From NCBI RefSeq assembly GCF_030463535.1, contig NC_132901.1:5289228-5353227 (forward strand): DNA of 64,000 nt, in the 5' to 3' direction. A program made the translations under genes and the position numbers. Shown here piece by piece: positions 12,118 to 30,736 of this stretch (the stretch's first letter is position 1; each line of letters begins with the position of its first letter). This stretch comes from Salminus brasiliensis (lineage: Eukaryota > Chordata > Actinopteri > Characiformes > Bryconidae). Below the pieces are notes generated by a model. It had not been told where the DNA came from and ran no database searches. It saw only the letters and a program-made list of their open reading frames with translations.

Positions 12118-12640
12118 GTCATGGCGTGCTAGGCCGGACCAAGATGGGACGAACGCTCGCAGAGATGGTTTCAAAGCAAACAGATTTATTAACAAAAGCA
12201 GAAAACAAGAAGGGGGCAAGGGAGGCAAAAAAAGAACAGAAGTGTGACTGGGACTGGGAGGAGTTGGGAGCTGAGCAGGAACCAAAGAGGTGAATGACAG
12301 GAGAGGAACCAAAAGGGGGCTAGAACTAAGCCCCACAGGCAGCGCCTGGCGGTAGGGGGGGTTTAACGTAAACAAAAACCTGAGCAAAGCTCGATAACAA
12401 AACGAGGGGGGCTGGGAAACCAGCCGCTATACTACACGGCAAGGCCGACCAAACCTGGAACTGCAGGGCACCGCTGGGAGCGTGGGTCGCCTTGCTGGAG
12501 TGTGGGTACCTTGAGCATCCAATCAGGAAGCGAGCGAGCCTCGCTTGATACGGGACCGACTCCAAGTCACTGAACCAAACACGAGGGGGAAGTCCTTATT
12601 TGGGCCTGTGGGCGGCGGCTCGGAATAGCGCGGGGGGAGG
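12118..12640. mobile_element. Dispersed GC-rich repeat, family unknown
   Basis: Its last 65 bp contain AAGTCCTTATTTGGG, then TGTGGGCGGCGGCTCGGAAT. These recur at 26895-26960, so it is one copy of an interspersed repeat. The left part contains ACAGATTTATTAACAAAAGC. The GC content stands out against its flanks. I see no coding motif and cannot place it in a class. Confidence 0.5.
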
Positions 12641-12646
12641 GCTCGA

Positions 12647-12960
12647 TACACCATATGTCCAAATGTTTGTGGACCCTTCTACTGAACGCATCCAGCTGAC
12701 GCATTGCTGACACAGATGTCCAAAATGCACACACACACACACGCACAGCTTGTCTAGTCCCCGTTGAGAAGTATTGCCAAAAGAATAGGACTCTCTGAAG
12801 CAGATAAACACGAAACTATTGGCATCATGCCTAATGCCAAGTGTGGGTTAAAGGGGTATAAAGAAGGTTGAAGGGTATAATGACCGGCTGTCTTCTCTGA
12901 AATGATGGTGCTCCATCCAATATTTTGGGGATTTGGGAACTGTCCAATGTCCTGACCTCA
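12647..12960 (+). mobile_element. CACTATATG-family short DNA transposon
   Basis: Starts ATATGTCCAAATGTTTGTGG and follows the family order (GCTGACACAGATGTCC, AATAGGACTCTCT, GATGGTGCTCCATCC). It fades out 110 bp before cpe exon 2. The right terminus is missing. Confidence 0.75.
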
Positions 12961-12982
12961 TTTTCAAATATATTCATGTTGA

Positions 12983-19378
<6,396 letters not shown>

Positions 19379-19695
19379 CCGGGCCAAAACAGCCACCACT
19401 GTCAGGTTCTGATCGGCGGAGGGTATCAGGAGCATCCTGGGTGTAAAATATTTAATCATTGTTGTATGTGTGCTCACCCACATTATGGTAGCTTATGTTT
19501 TGAGGGGCACTACATGTGGACTCTATCATACGAATATTCATATCATCACCTATATACTATACTATTACAAGAGTTCCATTCATGCCCACGAAGATGTAAG
19601 CAGGTTACGAGGGGCTCTTCTAAGGGCAGAATCAGTAACCCGTGGACATCTGCGTCAGCATAGATAACGGCTGAAGTCCTAATGTGGCGCCCTCC

Positions 19696-19701
19696 AATAA
19701 A
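19696..19701 (+). promoter_or_regulatory. Candidate proximal poly(A) signal of cpe
   Basis: A canonical AATAAA hexamer lies about 320 bp after the stop codon. No cleavage site can be proven from sequence alone. Confidence 0.4.
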
Positions 19702-20943
19702 GAGCGATAGCTCTCACTGTTTGTCTTATCGACGGGTTCTTTATTTGGCAAATCTTGCTGAAACATCTAGCTTCTAGGTGTTGTTGCTATAAAACATTAA
19801 TTGTCCACTATCTGCGTACGTGTCCACGTAGACACAAACAGACACAAACACGCGTACACAACGTACGCAGGTAGTGAATAACGCTGATGGTGTGATTTAA
19901 TGGATTGGTCTAGCTTTCCTTTTTTTTAACCACGTGCTGAGCATTGTTATCGTGAGGTGTTTCTGTAGCCGCGCTCACCTCCTTCTCCCACCAAGCAACC
20001 TGAAAGCACTGTGTCGTGAACGAATGTACATGTCCGGAATGAAACGAAATGAACTACAGATTTACGATTGTGACCAATCACGACCGAAGCCCACGCGGAA
20101 GCCTCTGACAGCTGGTCATATTTCTGCGTTACGTCTCGTCCTCTGTTGAAACACTGTCCTGTGGATTTTAACGTTTCATTTCTGTTGTTCTGTTTTGCTA
20201 TTTTAAAAGGAGTTGCGCTGGTGACTCGTCTCTCATATCTAGTTTGAATGACATTCTGCGACTATTTAAGCTGATCCTGAGGAATGCTGAAGAGGTTTCT
20301 CAGTGAACTCCTTTATTATTAGAAGTCTATAGGAACCTAAGTAATTATATTATAGTTCTAAGCTTGTCTCATGTATGTTCTTAAAGTTACACTTTGAAAT
20401 TTGAAGCGCTCGCGATGGCACAAGCGTGCGAGACGGTGATTTCTGTAAAGACGAGATATAGAACGATGCGTAGGTTTTTGTAAACTACAACAAAATGCAC
20501 AACTGAACAATCTACGGTCTTTATTTAACGAACGCTCTGTAATATACAAATCCCGCGACTGTAAATGTCTGTTTACCTTTCCACTATATATGTATCATTA
20601 AGAGGAGAGGTGTATTTAACGCTACACAGTAAAACCTCCTGTGTTAGATTAACGCTGTGACTGTAGGTGTTAATGTGATGCTTGGGTTTTTACTGTTCAG
20701 CAGCACTACACAGAAATGCACATATACAGTAACTCACACACACTCGACTTCTGAAGTATTAATGACGTCTCCTATACAGACAGAGCTTTATGAGAAGTTC
20801 CAGTCATATCAGAGTTAAACCCAAAGCCATAACTCTTAAGATGATTTAAAAACCGGTCGCTTCTGTTTCTCTTTACGGAATTTAAGTGGTGCGTCTTGTA
20901 TATGAATGTAATGATGATTTTAACTGGATTCTGCAGTTCACAA

Positions 20944-20949
20944 ATTAAA
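20944..20949 (+). promoter_or_regulatory. Candidate distal poly(A) signal of cpe
   Basis: An ATTAAA hexamer is followed within 25 bp by TTTCTGTTGTCAGTCTG, a plausible T/G-rich downstream element. Use of this site would give a 3'UTR of about 1.6 kb. Confidence 0.4.
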
Positions 20950-21179
20950 CTTCCCTTTCTGTTGTCAGTCTGCTGCCTCTCTCTCTCTTTTTTCCTCCTT
21001 TCCCGCCTCTGCTCTCACTTTCCAAACACAATTTCTAAAAGTTAAAACATCTGAAATGTAGTCGACATATCTACTATTTCTCATGAGATTGTAATAAGAC
21101 CTGTGGTTTTACTTGCGGTAAGTCATCTTACATAGCAAAATTCGCTCATTCTGATCAGTGTGATCATGGACTTAGTACT

Positions 21180-21936
21180 TGCTTATTTCAGGTAGAAAAT
21201 AATGCCAATACTTTTGCATAGTTCAAGAAATAATGCTCTTAATTTAGCATATTTCAGAAAATAATGCAAATATTTTTGATTGTTTAAAGAAATAATGCAG
21301 ATAAATATGATTAAAAAATAACAATGTAAATGATATCTCTGATATCTGAAATATGCTAATATTAAATTAGCATATTTCAAGAAATCAGGCAGATAAATAA
21401 AAAAAAATCACTTCTATACGAAATGATACAAATATTTTAACTTTCATTACTTATGTTTTGCTTGTTTGATAAAATAATACAGATAATTTCATTTACTATT
21501 TTTTATTTAAAAGCTGATTTAAAAGTAATGCAGTTTTTAAAGAGGTTTGCTTATTTGTGTGCTTGTGTATTGTATAAGCAATTATTTAGATACATTAGCT
21601 TATTTCAAGTGAACTGATAACTGTCCGCTCACATGAAACAACAGGATAGACTATATAAAATGAGCAAATAAAGCAACCTAAATTAAGTATCAAATATACC
21701 AAAATATACAGAGAGACAGCTCTGTTATTAAGAAATAATAGAGATGAATTTGATTCATGAAATAATACGGATAATTTTGCTTATTTCAAAATAAATATAA
21801 AATAAAAAAAATAAATAAAGATAAAATAAAGATTCAAATGTTTATTTGAGATATTTTTGCTGGTATTGTTGCTTATGTCAATAAACAATGCAGATCATTT
21901 TACTTACTTCAATAAATAGTTAATTTAGGTATTTCA

Positions 21937-21993
<57 letters not shown>

Positions 21994-22310
21994 AAGGTAA
22001 ATGTCAATTGTTTGTTTCAAGTCCTTGATCATATAGGTAAATTTGTCTGTTTTGGTATTGTAAGCTAAAAATTGCTTGTTTTAAGAAATAATGCAGATAA
22101 TTTTGCTTATTTCAATAAAAAATACAGCCAAGTTTGCATATTCAACGTATCTATAAAGATAAATGTGATGAATTACAGATGTAAATGTGTTTGTGTATAT
22201 AGGTCAATTGTGTTTTCTTCAAGAAACAATACAGATCCATTTCAGTAGTTTCAAGGTGATGATATAGGTACATTTGTTTTAATATTGTAAGTTATAAAGC
22301 AGGTTTACTT
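21180..22310. repeat. Degenerate ~40-bp AT-rich tandem array
   Basis: Repeated variants of AAGAAATAATGCAGATAATTT followed by TGCTTATTTCA occur throughout, with many indels. It contains a (TA)n expansion at 21938-21988. The divergence implies an old array. Thymine/adenine richness leaves no coding potential. Confidence 0.75.
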
Positions 22311-23446
22311 AAATACTGTAGCAATGCTTGATTTATTCATTTTCTTGGCGGCTAACGCTACAAATTCACACCAGATAATGAATCAATTTAAAAACTTGTA
22401 GAATTGTTTTTGAAATGATTTTTCTTGTTATTATTCAATTATGTATAATAGTCCTACTGATACCTACTGGGCTACATGGGCTGCTTGTCTGGAACAAGGT
22501 TGTCTTGTGCTACAACAAAGAGCAATCCCATAAATACAGCATCACTAATAAACAGAGCATAGATGAATAATTGTTTTTCAGTTTACTGTCTTCCTAAGAT
22601 GTTAGGGCTCTCTAGTATTGGCATTATTGTTGCTCCCTTTTTCTTTTCATAAACAATGAGAAAAACCAGAACATAAACATAAATGAAATTAGCAGTATAA
22701 AACATATTTCATACCATTGAACTGGCAGCTTTATCGGGGAGAGATGAATGTACTTAACGTTTATGTAACAGGTTTATTGCTAATAGTTGTAAACCATTTC
22801 TGTTGGTCCGTTTATCATGAAAAACATTTCAAGTTAATGAAATTTCATAAACCAACAAAGTCATGATTAACCTGTTCTCTTATTTCTTGGCAAAGCCTCA
22901 CTGTAAGATTCTTCATTTCACTTCTGCTAACTTCTGCCCTTAGGTGAAGCTAGCCAGCTTCTATTGTCTGAGTCCCTGGGTGCTTGTGTTGCAGATCTGA
23001 GCAGCCTCTCTCATTATTCTTCCCTTGCCTATCAGCGGAGCTGGGATCAATAGTATTGATCGAGATGGAGCCAGCGCTCTGGTGCAGCTCGACAGTCGGC
23101 CTAGCGGGACTTCAGAATGCCTTAAGCAGCAATACCGTCCCTCCAAGGTGGGCCTGCCTCATTACCGTTAGCACAGCATGGTAAGAATAGCATTGATATG
23201 TATTTAATTAAGGCTAAAAATAAACACGGGCCATGGTCTCCCACGGGCGTTGACCCCCATATCTAATGAAATGAATTAAACAACAGTACAACGTTTTCAC
23301 TGGCCAATTATTTTTGGACTACAGTCACTTCTTTTGTGCTCCTGTTTTTGTTTGGTCTTGCTTGATGTTCTCTCTCTCTCTCACTCTTTCTCTCTCTCTC
23401 TTTTCTTCGTTGTCTCATTGTTTCATGTCATGTTCAGCTGTCATGT
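22311..23446. other. Intergenic, no gene seen
   Basis: Includes another CCAAT-type dispersed motif in inverted form (TTCTGTTGGTCCGTTTATC, near 22798) and a (TC)n tract near 23371-23404. The segment 22920-23180 has balanced composition, but I recognise no protein or RNA. Confidence 0.55.
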
Positions 23447-23925
23447 ACACTCACCGGCCTCTTTATCAGAACCCTCTACCTTCTAGCTTGTTAGCCATCC
23501 TCTGTTTGCTGTCCTTCCTCAGTGGTCGGTTTCGGACCGCACAGCGGCTCTTGGCTGGATATTGTTTGGGCGGTGGACCACTATAAACCTAGCGGTGGCA
23601 TTCGTGTGTAGTAACTCCATTGTTTTCTCCACTGCACCTAATACTGTCATACCAGCACCACACACACACACATACACTACTGTGTCAGTGCTACTATTGC
23701 TGCATAGTGCTGTATAATATCCTAATATCCAGTCAACAGCGGCCCTGTGGTCAGAAACCGACCAATAATTAATGACGGGGGGCTGAGAAACTGTTTTACT
23801 ACAGGTCTGAATTGCAAATTCTCTGAATCTTCCTCTAGACCACTGGAGAACGCTGGAATCATCGTCACGCTCATGAAACCAGTTAGAGACGACTGATTGA
23901 GTGAGGTCAGCATTAGTGAGGTCAG
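23447..23925. mobile_element. Non-autonomous Tc1-like element (CACTCACCGGCC end)
   Basis: Begins ACACTCACCGGCCTCTTTAT, matching the terminal repeat of the Tc1-like family whose transposase relic lies at 30816. No transposase frame is found inside. The right end is unclear, because it abuts another transposon at 23932. Confidence 0.6.
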
Positions 23926-23931
23926 GATCTT

Positions 23932-24229
23932 GGATGATCACCACCCCACCTCATCCCCAGCTCCCCAACTCATCCTGGATGGAGCTCCAACATCCATCAT
24001 TCCAGAGAACACAGTTCTTCCACTGCTCCACAGCTCAATGCTGCTGGGGGGCTTTATAATACCCCTCTAGCCTTTGCCTAGCATCAGCATTAGTGCCAAT
24101 AGGTTCATGTTTATCTGCTCCAGAGAGTCCTATACCGTTGGCAGTACCATTGGCCAAGGACTGCAGAGCTGTGTCAGCAACGGGTGCAGCTTAGAAGGGG
24201 TGTCCATAAACATTCGGACATATAGTGTA
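23932..24229 (-). mobile_element. CACTATATG-family short DNA transposon
   Basis: Starts inside the family (GGATGATCACCACCCCACCT) and ends with GGGGTGTCCATAAACATTCG and a terminal ATATAGTGT. The left terminus is missing. Confidence 0.78.
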
Positions 24230-24775
24230 TACACATCTATCAGATAGAACTCATAGAACTCAAGCCAGAAACATTTGTTGCAAGGCTATTTCTCTTAACT
24301 AGACAATAGAGGGCACTATAATTGAAGGCAGCGAGGTTGCATTCCACGTTTAGGCTCATTGACCAGTCAGCGCTTTCCCTGATATAACAAACGCACCTGA
24401 TTCAGATCATGTGATAAAGCCGAAGCCTGGTCATTGACACCCTCTGGATTAAGCAGTGTGTGTGTTGGTATAAACAGGTCTAGTGTGGGGGACAGAAAGA
24501 GCGATGATGTTCATGCGGTCTGAAGATTAATAACCCTTCCCTTTCAAAATGTTGACAAAAGCATTCCAGTGTATCAGTCTGCTGTGGGATGAATCGGTGC
24601 CAAATGGATTGATTAACACCCCCCCCCCCCCCACACACACACACACACACACTTGTTTTTAAACAGTGTCAGGACATAGAACCATACATATGTCCAATTT
24701 GTATTCCATACAGTGCAAGTGCATACTAATGATCCAGTGCAGGGTCGTACAGTACAACCAAACGCTGTTCAGGGC

Positions 24776-25140
24776 AGGACAAAAGTATTGGGACACCTTT
24801 TTATTCATTGTCTCTACTGTCCAGGGAAGATCATTTCTACTACATGTTGCTGTAAGGATTTCACCACCCCACCTCATCCCCAATTCCCCAACTCATCCCA
24901 GAAATATTAGATGGAGAAGCATCCATCATTCCAGAGAACACAGGCTTTATACCCCTCTAGCACCTACACCTGGCATTAGGCAGCATGGTGCCAATAGGTT
25001 CATGTTTATCTGCTACAGAGAGTCCTATTCTATTGGCAGTACTTCTTTACAGGGGCTAGACGAGCTGTGTGACAGCAATGGGTGCAACCTAAAGTAGCTG
25101 AATGCATTCATTATAAGGGGTGTCCACACATGTAGACAAG
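24776..25140 (-). mobile_element. CACTATATG-family short DNA transposon
   Basis: Begins GGACAAAAGTATTGGGACAC and ends near GGGGTGTCCACACATGTAGA, the full order of the family in reverse. It has an inverted partner 190 bp downstream. Confidence 0.8.
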
Positions 25141-25327
25141 GGACAGTAGTGAAGGGACTACATTATTGGTCAGCAGATAACAGGCTTTAGGGCCTGTTGG
25201 GATAAGTTTCTACCAGCTTTGCTCACTGGTTGGATGTGAGCGTCCCCTGTTTTCCCCTGGCAGATTTCACAGATGGATCAGACTGAGATCTGGTCTTTGT
25301 AAAGCTAAACCCAACCCCAGAATTAAA

Positions 25328-25632
25328 AAGGACACCTCTTCTAATAGACGCATTCAGCTACTTTAGGTTGCACCCATTGCTGACACAGATGTGCAAATGG
25401 TACAAGTTGGGGATGAGGTGGAGTGGTGATCATCCCACATACTGACATTGTTTTGGCTGAATGCGATCAAATTCTCACAGCAATCCTCTTTCAAAATCTA
25501 GTAGAAAGGCTTCTTCCCTGGACAGTAGAGACAGCTACTCCAACAAAAGCAGGATCAACTCTTTTTAATAGTCTTGATTTCAGAAGAAACAATAAATGAG
25601 CAGGTGTCCCAATACTTTTGTCCATTTAGTGA
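25328..25632 (+). mobile_element. CACTATATG-family short DNA transposon
   Basis: Starts GGACACCTCTTCTAATAGAC and ends GGTGTCCCAATACTTTTGTC, then CATTTAGTG. It is opposite in orientation to the copy at 24776, giving a potential long hairpin. Confidence 0.8.
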
Positions 25633-25639
25633 ATTTGCA

Positions 25640-26043
25640 GATGATCCTTAAACACGGAAAACCATGAAACTTGGTTTCAGTTGATTCTGACTTTTCCTTC
25701 TGTTCTACATTTTCACTTGGGTGTGTGTGTGTGTGAGAGAGAGAGAGAGGGGAAACTTTGCTTTGCCTGGAGGACTGTTTCAAATCCCCCTCCTTTCTCT
25801 TATACCCCCCACTCCCACCCCTTTCCTCTTTTGTTCTTCAGGGTGGCCTAACCTTCTCTTCTTTCGCCTTTCCTTTCACATCCCTCCATCCAACTCCATC
25901 TTAGCCTTTTGTGTGTGTGTGTGTGTGTGTGTGAGTGTGTGCTTGTGGCTTGGACTTCCTTATCGTTCCATGCTGTGGCCGTTTCTTTGATGTGGGGCAA
26001 CAGTTGATTTCACTAGAGCTTATTAGTGTAATCAGGTGGAGGA

Positions 26044-26078
<35 letters not shown>

Positions 26079-27500
26079 GTAAATTGTCAGGACAAAAATG
26101 TGAAGGGGGACCTACATTGTGAGGACCAGCACATAGGTCCTGACTTTGTAAAGGGCTTTTTACAAAAGCTACATGCTTTATTTTTTGGTTGAGGGCCTGC
26201 TACAACGACCAGATGTCTTTATGTTATGGATTAGGTGGCTTGGCAAACAATTACGCCGCCAATCTAACATTTCACCACTTTATCAAACAGTAATAAAGTA
26301 AGAAATATGGAAATACTTCACACGCTTTTCATAGTCTTCCAGCTCAGCACGCTAAGAACCAGGTTCCAATCTAAAGAAGTAGTACATCATTATGTCTAAA
26401 TCGTAGGGCTGAACTGACTTCTTCCATTACCATGATTATGTTTTTAAAAAATATGGTATTTTCGTCTCTGCATTTTGACCTGTTATTAGAGGTGACTGAG
26501 CTTTTAGAGAACCTCTCCACAGCAGAGATTTCTGAAACTCTCTTTTCTGTGTGAGACGTATCCTTAACCCCTTAATGCTTATCACACACTAAGGTGTATT
26601 ACTCAGTAGCTGCAGGAGCATCTGTACCAAGTGGTGGGGCTGTTCTTTGGTAATAGAAGTTTGTAATGATACTTTCAGCCCACCGGCGGCCCATAGGCTT
26701 ATTTGAGGGGTGAAGCGTATCAGTTTGGTCCCAGACGATGTAATTCTCGGCACTGAATGTCGGTGTCGAGGCTTCTTAAATACCCCCAATCCCAGGTGAA
26801 ACTCATGAACATGAAACGAGACACTGAATCAAACATGAACACAAATGAACATGAATCATAAACCGATACACATGAAAAGAACCAAACACATGAACCAAAC
26901 GAGGCGGAAGTCCTTATTTGGGCTTGTGGGCGGCGGCTCGGAATTGCCCCGGGGAGGCGATATATATAATATATAATATGTTTTTGTGGTGCATGGAAAA
27001 GTAAGGGTACATTAAATTATTATTTAATATTAATTAATAATTATATATATATATATATATATAGTTTTATCAATATGTGAGTGTTAGATATTTATATATA
27101 TATGACCACCTACCTAATATTGGGAATGACCTCCTTTGGCTCAGATGACACTACCGAAGCGGCGTGGTATGGACTGTATTAGATGATAGAAGGTGTTCTG
27201 TACCACTGTACCACTCACCGGAGTTATCTTTCCCCTCTGGCATCAATGGCTTGTGGGGCACCACTGTTAAACCACTGGAAGGCACTCAATGGTCAAGAAG
27301 TCCATTCTCAGTACACCTTCACCACGGCGGCTCTAGAAAGTTCCAAGCTTCCAAGATGCTACCACCCTTCACTTGGTACCCTAATTACCCTTTTGGACAT
27401 CAGTCCTTTGCCTATGACGATCATCAACTGACTGGAGTGCTCGCTTATTTATACATGCAGCAGCCCAGCAAACACAGTTACGCTGTTACGACGACAGTAT
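25640..27500. other. Intergenic, repeat fragments only
   Basis: Contains (TG)n at 25721-25736, 25911-25932 and 26048-26074. A second copy of the GC-rich dispersed repeat occurs at 26895-26960, preceded by short CATGAAC-type repeats. A diverged Tc1-like stretch starts ACCACCTACCTAATATTGGG (about 27105-27460). No gene seen. Confidence 0.6.
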
Positions 27501-27514
27501 GTATAGTATAATGT

Positions 27515-28362
27515 CAGAGATTCACTACTTCACTACTGTACTTAAGTAGTAAAATACTGTATCTGTATCTACTGGACTTTTATTTATTTCTGCTACTTCC
27601 ACTTTTACTTCACCTCATATTTTGGACGAGTTTAATACTTTTACATTGTTTATGAGCTGCATCGTTACTCTCTACAATTATAAAAATGCTACGAATCATT
27701 TCAGACCCACACTATCACCTCCAGAGCGGGAGATGCCGCTGTCACCGGGTTTAATAAAGCCGCCTCAACACTGAGCAGAACAAGCTGCTGCAGTGAGGAC
27801 ACTAATGCTAGAGCTCTGTTAGTTTATCTCCAGATATGAAGAAGAAGAACCACCAGAAGAAACTCCTCCGTCTTCACCAACTTCAAATACTCGTATGTGT
27901 CTTCTAATGGCCTGAGCTCTTTCAGCTGTAGTTGAGTTTACAGAGAGTGACGCTCAGGGTTTGAGCTGCTCTCCTCACTGGTTCTACAGATGAAACTCTT
28001 GTATGTGGCGGACTTTCTCTCTTTTGGGCGAGTTTGTTTGGAGAGTGAACTGAAGACTACTCCTCTACAGTCCTGCCCTTCTACTACAGCCAGAAGAACT
28101 GTGACGGTGCTTAAGTCTGAGCATTTATAATAATATAAACACTGATACTCAAACTTTTGACTGATTTCTGTAAAAACTACAGAACACAGTACTGCACTTT
28201 TACTTTCAGTACTTCAGTAGTACATTTTAGAATAAACTACTTGCAACACTTAAGTACAGAAATGTTGAATACTTTAATACTTTAATACTTCCACTTAAGT
28301 CTGGAGCTTAAAGACACTTTTACTTCTCTACTTCTACGTCTCTAGTACTTTATACATGTCTG
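27515..28362. mobile_element. hAT-like non-autonomous element rich in TACTTAAGTA
   Basis: Starts CAGAGATTCACTACTTCACT and ends TACTTTATACATGTCTG, so the extreme ends (CAGA...TCTG) are inverted. The terminal regions are dense in TACTTTTACT and ACTTAAGTA, while the middle is unique. This pattern belongs to a common teleost hAT-type MITE. No transposase is present. Confidence 0.65.
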
Positions 28363-28444
28363 GTTATTGTGAATATATTCTGTGTTTGTATTTTGTAAAT
28401 AGCTGTGTTTTTACTACTGTGAGGAACGATGCACCTACATTCTT

Positions 28445-28509
28445 AAAAATATTTACACCTGTGTAATGTGATGTGAAAATAAACGTGATTTGATTTGATT
28501 TGATTTGAT
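28445..28509 (+). mobile_element. Retroposon 3' tail with (ATTTG)n, second copy
   Basis: ACACCTGTGTAATGTGATGT, then GAAAATAAACGTG, then (ATTTG)n. It is a near copy of 9082-9140. Confidence 0.65.
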
Positions 28510-28819
28510 ATTGTTTTGGTGCCCACAAATGGTGTCAAAACATTGAACTGCTCAACGATTGTCTCAGTGTTGAAAAATGTTCTAAAATGTATGATGTGCT
28601 CTGTAAACGGATAATGGAACATGAGTGGAATTTATGACCAGTAGAGTCACCTAATGATTAGGTTGTGACAATGTTGTTGAGAAAAAATAAACAGTGCAAC
28701 TTTTGGACGTTGTATCTGTGACGTCCCCAGCTACCTTAATTCCATTCAGGGGTGGTTGTGATATTCTGATATGAATGTGTGTTTATGTTAAATCCAGAAA
28801 ATTGTCACATTTGTTCATA

Positions 28820-28930
28820 TATTTACATTTACATTTAAGGCATTTAGCAGACGCTCTTATCCAGAGCGACTTACAAAAGTGCTTTGCTATTTACTCAAGA
28901 ATAACCTCAAAGGTTCCTCTAAGTTTAGAC
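28820..28930. mobile_element. Dispersed teleost repeat (GGCATTTAGCAGACGCTC)
   Basis: Holds AAGGCATTTAGCAGACGCTC followed by TTATCCAGAGCGACTTACAA. A second, longer copy lies at 33380-33690. The family is abundant in teleosts; I cannot give its class from sequence alone. Confidence 0.6.
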
Positions 28931-29033
28931 ACTAAGTTCTAAGTTTAGACACAATATTTACACTTAGAAAATCCACAAACTGTCATTTGAACAGGGGTGC
29001 CCAAACATTTGCATAACACGATTTGTGTGTATA

Positions 29034-29670
29034 TACAGTGAGCCAAAAAGTATTTATTCAGCCACTGATTGTGCTAAGTTCTCTTACTTAGAAAGATGAG
29101 AGAGATCTGTAATTTTCATCATAGGTACACTTCAACTATGAGAGACCAAATGAGAAAAAGAATCCAGGAAATCACACTGTAGGATTTTTAAAGAATTTAT
29201 TTGTAAATTATGGTTAAAAATAAGTATTTGGTCACTGACAAGAAGCAAGATTTCTGGCTGTCACAGACCTGTAACTTCTTCTTTAAGAGGCTTCTCTGTC
29301 CTCCACTCATTACCTGTATTAATGTCACCTGTTTGACCTCGTTAACAGTATAAAAGACACCTGCCCACAACCTCAAACAGTCAGACTCCAAACTCCACTA
29401 TGGTGAAGACCAAAAAGCTGTCGAAGGACACCAGAAACAAAACTGTAGACCTGCACCAGGCTGGGAAGACTGAATCTGCAATAGGCAAGCAGCTTGGTGT
29501 GAAGAAATCAATGGTGGGAGCAATAATCAGAAAATGTAACTGTAAGACAACAAAACAAAGGTTATGTTACAAAGTATTGAGTTGAACTTTTGTTATTGAC
29601 CAAATACTTCTTTTCTAATAAATTCTTTTAAAATCCTACAGTGTGATTTCCTGGATTTTTTCTCCCTCAT
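29034..29670 (+). mobile_element. Tc1/mariner element with deletion of the catalytic region
   Basis: An inner inverted repeat of about 40 bp is obvious: ATCCAGGAAATCACACTGTA at 29161 and its reverse complement near 29637-29656. The outer end reads CAGTGAGCCAAAAAGTATTT. Between them is a 5' leader, a start codon and a truncated transposase. It could be moved in trans by a related transposase but encodes none itself. Confidence 0.8.
29400..29585 (+). pseudogene. Tc1 transposase N-terminal fragment (HTH only)
   Basis: The first 50 residues match the Tc1 paired-like DNA-binding domain: [20 protein letters not shown], then a helix-turn-helix ([19 protein letters not shown]). After CNC the frame runs into unrelated residues and stops at 61 aa. 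The family's usual length is about 340 aa, so the second DNA-binding helix set and the whole DDE domain are deleted. Confidence 0.8.
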
Positions 29671-29672
29671 TT

Positions 29673-29674
<2 letters not shown>

Positions 29675-29721
<47 letters not shown>
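29675..29721. repeat. (TC)n-(TA)n compound microsatellite
   Basis: (TC)15 passes directly into (TA)n next to the Tc1 right end. Confidence 0.85.
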
Positions 29722-30736
29722 CATCACTGTCCAATAAAAAAACATACATCTCCAACATAGTGCTTTTACAGGAGAAGGCAAAAATGCTCTGAACTTTGAA
29801 TGGAAGTCAATGACCAATAAGTTTATTCCATTAAGTCATGTAGAGCTTTTCTATTGGTCCATTCCTCCAGAATTATTCAACACAGTGTACAGAAGCAGCT
29901 ACATGGTTCAAACCAGGGAGAAAACTAAAAAAAATGGACATGCATGATTTTCATTGGACAGCAGCGATATATATGTATGTACGTATGCATTTTATTTGTT
30001 ATTACTTAGTTACTTACATTGTTGCTGAACCTCGTATCTCCACAATTGCAACTTTTTTTTGGAACAAAAACCTTGACTTTCAATAGAAGTTGATGTAAAA
30101 GTAATTTTGGAGCATTTTGTTTTGGTCCATCATGAAAAGAGCAAGTGCCAGATGTCAAAAGTGAAAAATGGAGATCCAATGTTTTTGTGTGACAGTGACA
30201 GTAGATCATACATATGGGATATATTATTACATGTGGATACTTGTATATACACACTACCAATTTGACAATTTATTACATAAGATTAAATATTAATATTATT
30301 TATTATATAATAATTAATATAATATTAATATAGTCATTCATAAAGTAAATAAATGTGCGTGGCAGAAAGAGGTCATTGAGCTTGTTTGTTTGTAACTGAT
30401 GTAATAAAGTAATCACTCTTTCCTTAGATTGACAGTTTTGTGTGTGTGTGTGTGTGTGTGAGTGTGTGCGCATTAGCGTGCATGAGCGCATGCCCCTGCA
30501 CGTGTGGTAGTGTGTCAGAGAGCCTGAACTGCATTTCCACAATTACTTACAGAACACCTTTCAAATCAATCTATTAATCATGAGCTCTGCTGAGCTGCAG
30601 TGGGGGCACAGCGTGGGGCAGCAGTCACAGAGACAGACAGATGGTGTCTTTTTAGATGATGTCTTCTATAAAATCTTTCTAGAATCGTACATGTGAGTGT
30701 GTATGGAAATGTGAGTGTGTATGTGTGTATATACTA
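29722..30736. other. Intergenic, probable old MITE pieces
   Basis: Two related segments (29760-29870 and 30040-30140) each combine a sentence-like block (AATGGAAGTCAATGACC or CAATAGAAGTTGATGTAA) with an inverted GGTCCAT motif, suggesting one degraded element with related halves. (TG)n at 30440-30462. No gene seen. Confidence 0.45.

Larger units (their letters stand above)
19379..20970 (+). other. cpe: Likely cpe 3' untranslated region and flank
   Basis: The region after the cpe stop has no coding potential I can support and few repeats, unlike its surroundings. Two polyadenylation signals are possible: AATAAA at 19696-19701 and ATTAAA at 20944-20949. The second is followed by a T/G-rich stretch typical of a downstream element. 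The absence of transposon debris across 19.4-20.95 kb fits a transcribed 3'UTR using the distal site, but this is inference. Confidence 0.5.
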
